From Ricordea florida (taxonomy: Eukaryota; Cnidaria; Anthozoa; Corallimorpharia; Ricordeidae): 64,000 nucleotides of DNA. The position numbers were made by a program, and so were the translations under genes. Numbering within the stretch: position 1 is the stretch's first letter; each line of letters opens with the position of its first letter. The notes beneath the pieces were generated by a model. It saw only the letters and a list, made by a program, of their open reading frames with translations. It was not told the origin of the DNA and did no database searches. Shown here piece after piece: positions 62,720-64,000 of the stretch. Where the stretch lies: positions 25,765,635 through 25,829,634 of the forward strand of contig OX453283.1 of the NCBI GenBank assembly GCA_949710005.1, read 5' to 3'.

Positions 62720-63500
62720 TTAATTTCGACGGTAGCAGCAACCAATCTTCGTGGAACAATTTAAGAAAAAATCCTACATATTTCAGTTAAGATGCGAATG
62801 AAACACAGAGCGCTTCCATGTGACCAAATATTGCAAGAGTTTTCGAAAAGAAAGCGAATGGAATGGGCGATTCAGAGGGTCAACAATAGGGTTCTCAAAT
62901 CCCGAGTTTCCACCCATTTTTTCCAGTTAATCCCGCCACCCGACCCTTTTTTATTTGGGAATTCCGATCCCGCCCTATTTTCAAAGACGTTTTTGCGTCA
63001 ATTAGTAATTTGTTGAGTAACAATGAACGCAACAGGACTCACAGACCTAATACGGTCCGATACTGGCGTGGGGTAAGCGATAATGGAAACGTTTGACAAG
63101 CCCTGACAGGGTACAGAGCCGTTTCTATTCATTACTTGAAACCTGACACATTAAAAATGTAAATATTCAGAACAGCTAGAAGCAGATTGCAGCCCTACTG
63201 GGTGGTAATAAGTTGGATGGAAAGGGCATAATATTTTTTTGAGAGAGGAAATCTCATTGTCGAAAGCAAAACTTGAAAAAATAAAACCCAATTAAAGCAA
63301 TGTTAACTCATAGATATGCATCGTTCTAGTGCTGTTTCTCCCTGGTGTTTGAGTTTGCGGTTCTCTTGTCGGTTTATTGGTCGTGGCGCTGTGACAACCA
63401 TGGTTCTCATCTGCAAATAACTTTTTCCATATTCTGAGAAAAGGAAAATTCAGGTGATGAAACAAAAAACTTTGGTACTAATAACAAGTGACAGAAAACT
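62720..63500. other. 3' flank of the LRR gene
   Basis: Candidate polyadenylation signal AATAAA near 63281. A small ORF at 62792 contains GGTTCTCAAATCCCGAGTTT-like repeat sequence and is not supported as a gene. Confidence 0.5.
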
Positions 63501-63529
63501 TCCTCTTTCAAATCCATGTTATTACTAAC

Positions 63530-63708
63530 CTGTCCTGAAAATCATTTAAGGTTTTTTTAGCTCCCAATTTGGCCATAAGTACTTTCTTCATTTTCCCCGC
63601 CATTTCGGCCGTATCCGCACCGCCGTCAGCCGCACAGTTTTCCCGCCAATTCAAATAGTGTTTACCCTGTCGACTTCTTGTCGGCCATTTTGAAGTTGAA
63701 AGAAACAT
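63530..63708 (-). CDS. Possible first exon of a - strand gene
   Basis: Open on - with MAGKMKKVLMAKLGAKKTLN after a good start context (GCCGAAATGGCG at 63603), ending at a splice donor (GACAG before GTTAGT, 63529). A longer start at 63708 is possible. Too short to identify. GC-rich and CpG-containing, unlike nearby sequence, as expected at a promoter. Confidence 0.35.
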
Positions 63709-63775
63709 TACTGGCGAACCACACGGGAAATAATCGTGACATTACAGCCTAAAGGTGAGTCTTAAATTCAGTTAG
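63590..63775. promoter_or_regulatory. Possible bidirectional promoter
   Basis: CpG-containing block with CGGCCATTTTG (YY1-like) beside the - strand start, and CCTAAAG before GTGAGT at 63756 on + as a possible first-exon donor going right. Suggests two divergent transcripts; no direct proof. Confidence 0.3.
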
Positions 63776-64000
63776 CTAAAACTGGTTTGAGGTGCACACC
63801 ATATACACGAGTTTAATTAATTCAGTTTAACGAACGGGGCTAAAATCCCAGTTACAGTGCGACAACTCAAACCAAGGTCAGCCAAACGATTTGTCATACA
63901 AATTTTCCAATTACTATCGAATATCCAAATAGAATCTCCACAAAACTTTTATATTCCGCTTTAAATGCAGTAGTAATTTGCTCTATGACTGTACAAAACA

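Overview
The window is nuclear DNA of an animal, most likely a cnidarian (coral or sea anemone). This rests on GT-AG introns, short exons, animal-only domain combinations (EPS8; PAN/apple plus EGF) and a dense mix of Penelope-like, Harbinger, hAT-like and Helitron-like repeats. The phylum is an inference; no sequence search was possible.

Layout. (1) 757-25300, + strand: an EPS8-family gene in 26 recognisable coding exons, 5' end outside the window, about 1,109 residues seen (PTB, EPS8 middle region, SH3, proline-rich, SAM-like, then a coiled-coil and Q/P-rich tail). Its introns and 3' flank hold roughly 30 units of a 106-bp repeat in both orientations, at least four hAT-like miniature elements, tRNA-derived SINEs, a C-rich minisatellite and several palindromic elements. 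(2) about 29.1-59.7 kb: three direct copies of a segment, each with one intact three-exon gene for a secreted 305-residue protein: signal peptide plus PAN/apple-like domain, one EGF domain, and a C-terminal domain I cannot name. Copies 2 and 3 abut near 53.5 kb. (3) 60332-62719, + strand: a 795-residue leucine-rich-repeat protein with no intron in its coding region and an N terminus suited to myristoylation and palmitoylation. (4) 63.5-63.8 kb: a possible divergent promoter and first exon on the - strand.

The triplication works as a natural dating tool, because each copy shows the pre-insertion site of elements found in another. A Harbinger element (32974-36151), a Helitron-type pseudogene block (about 37.9-40.6 kb) and a palindromic element (40751-41003) are in copy 1 but absent at the matching place in copy 2. 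A head-to-head pair of 5'-truncated Penelope-like elements forming a palindrome of about 3.2 kb (46173-49332) sits in a TA tract of copy 2 that is uninterrupted in copy 1. Several element tails carry the two conserved strands of a hammerhead-ribozyme core.

The genes do not look functionally linked: EPS8 is a cytoplasmic actin regulator, the PAN-EGF proteins are probably secreted, and the LRR protein is probably membrane-tethered inside the cell. The most interesting items are the fast-diverging PAN-EGF family, the Penelope palindrome with hammerhead-like tails, and the inverted satellite clusters around EPS8 exons.
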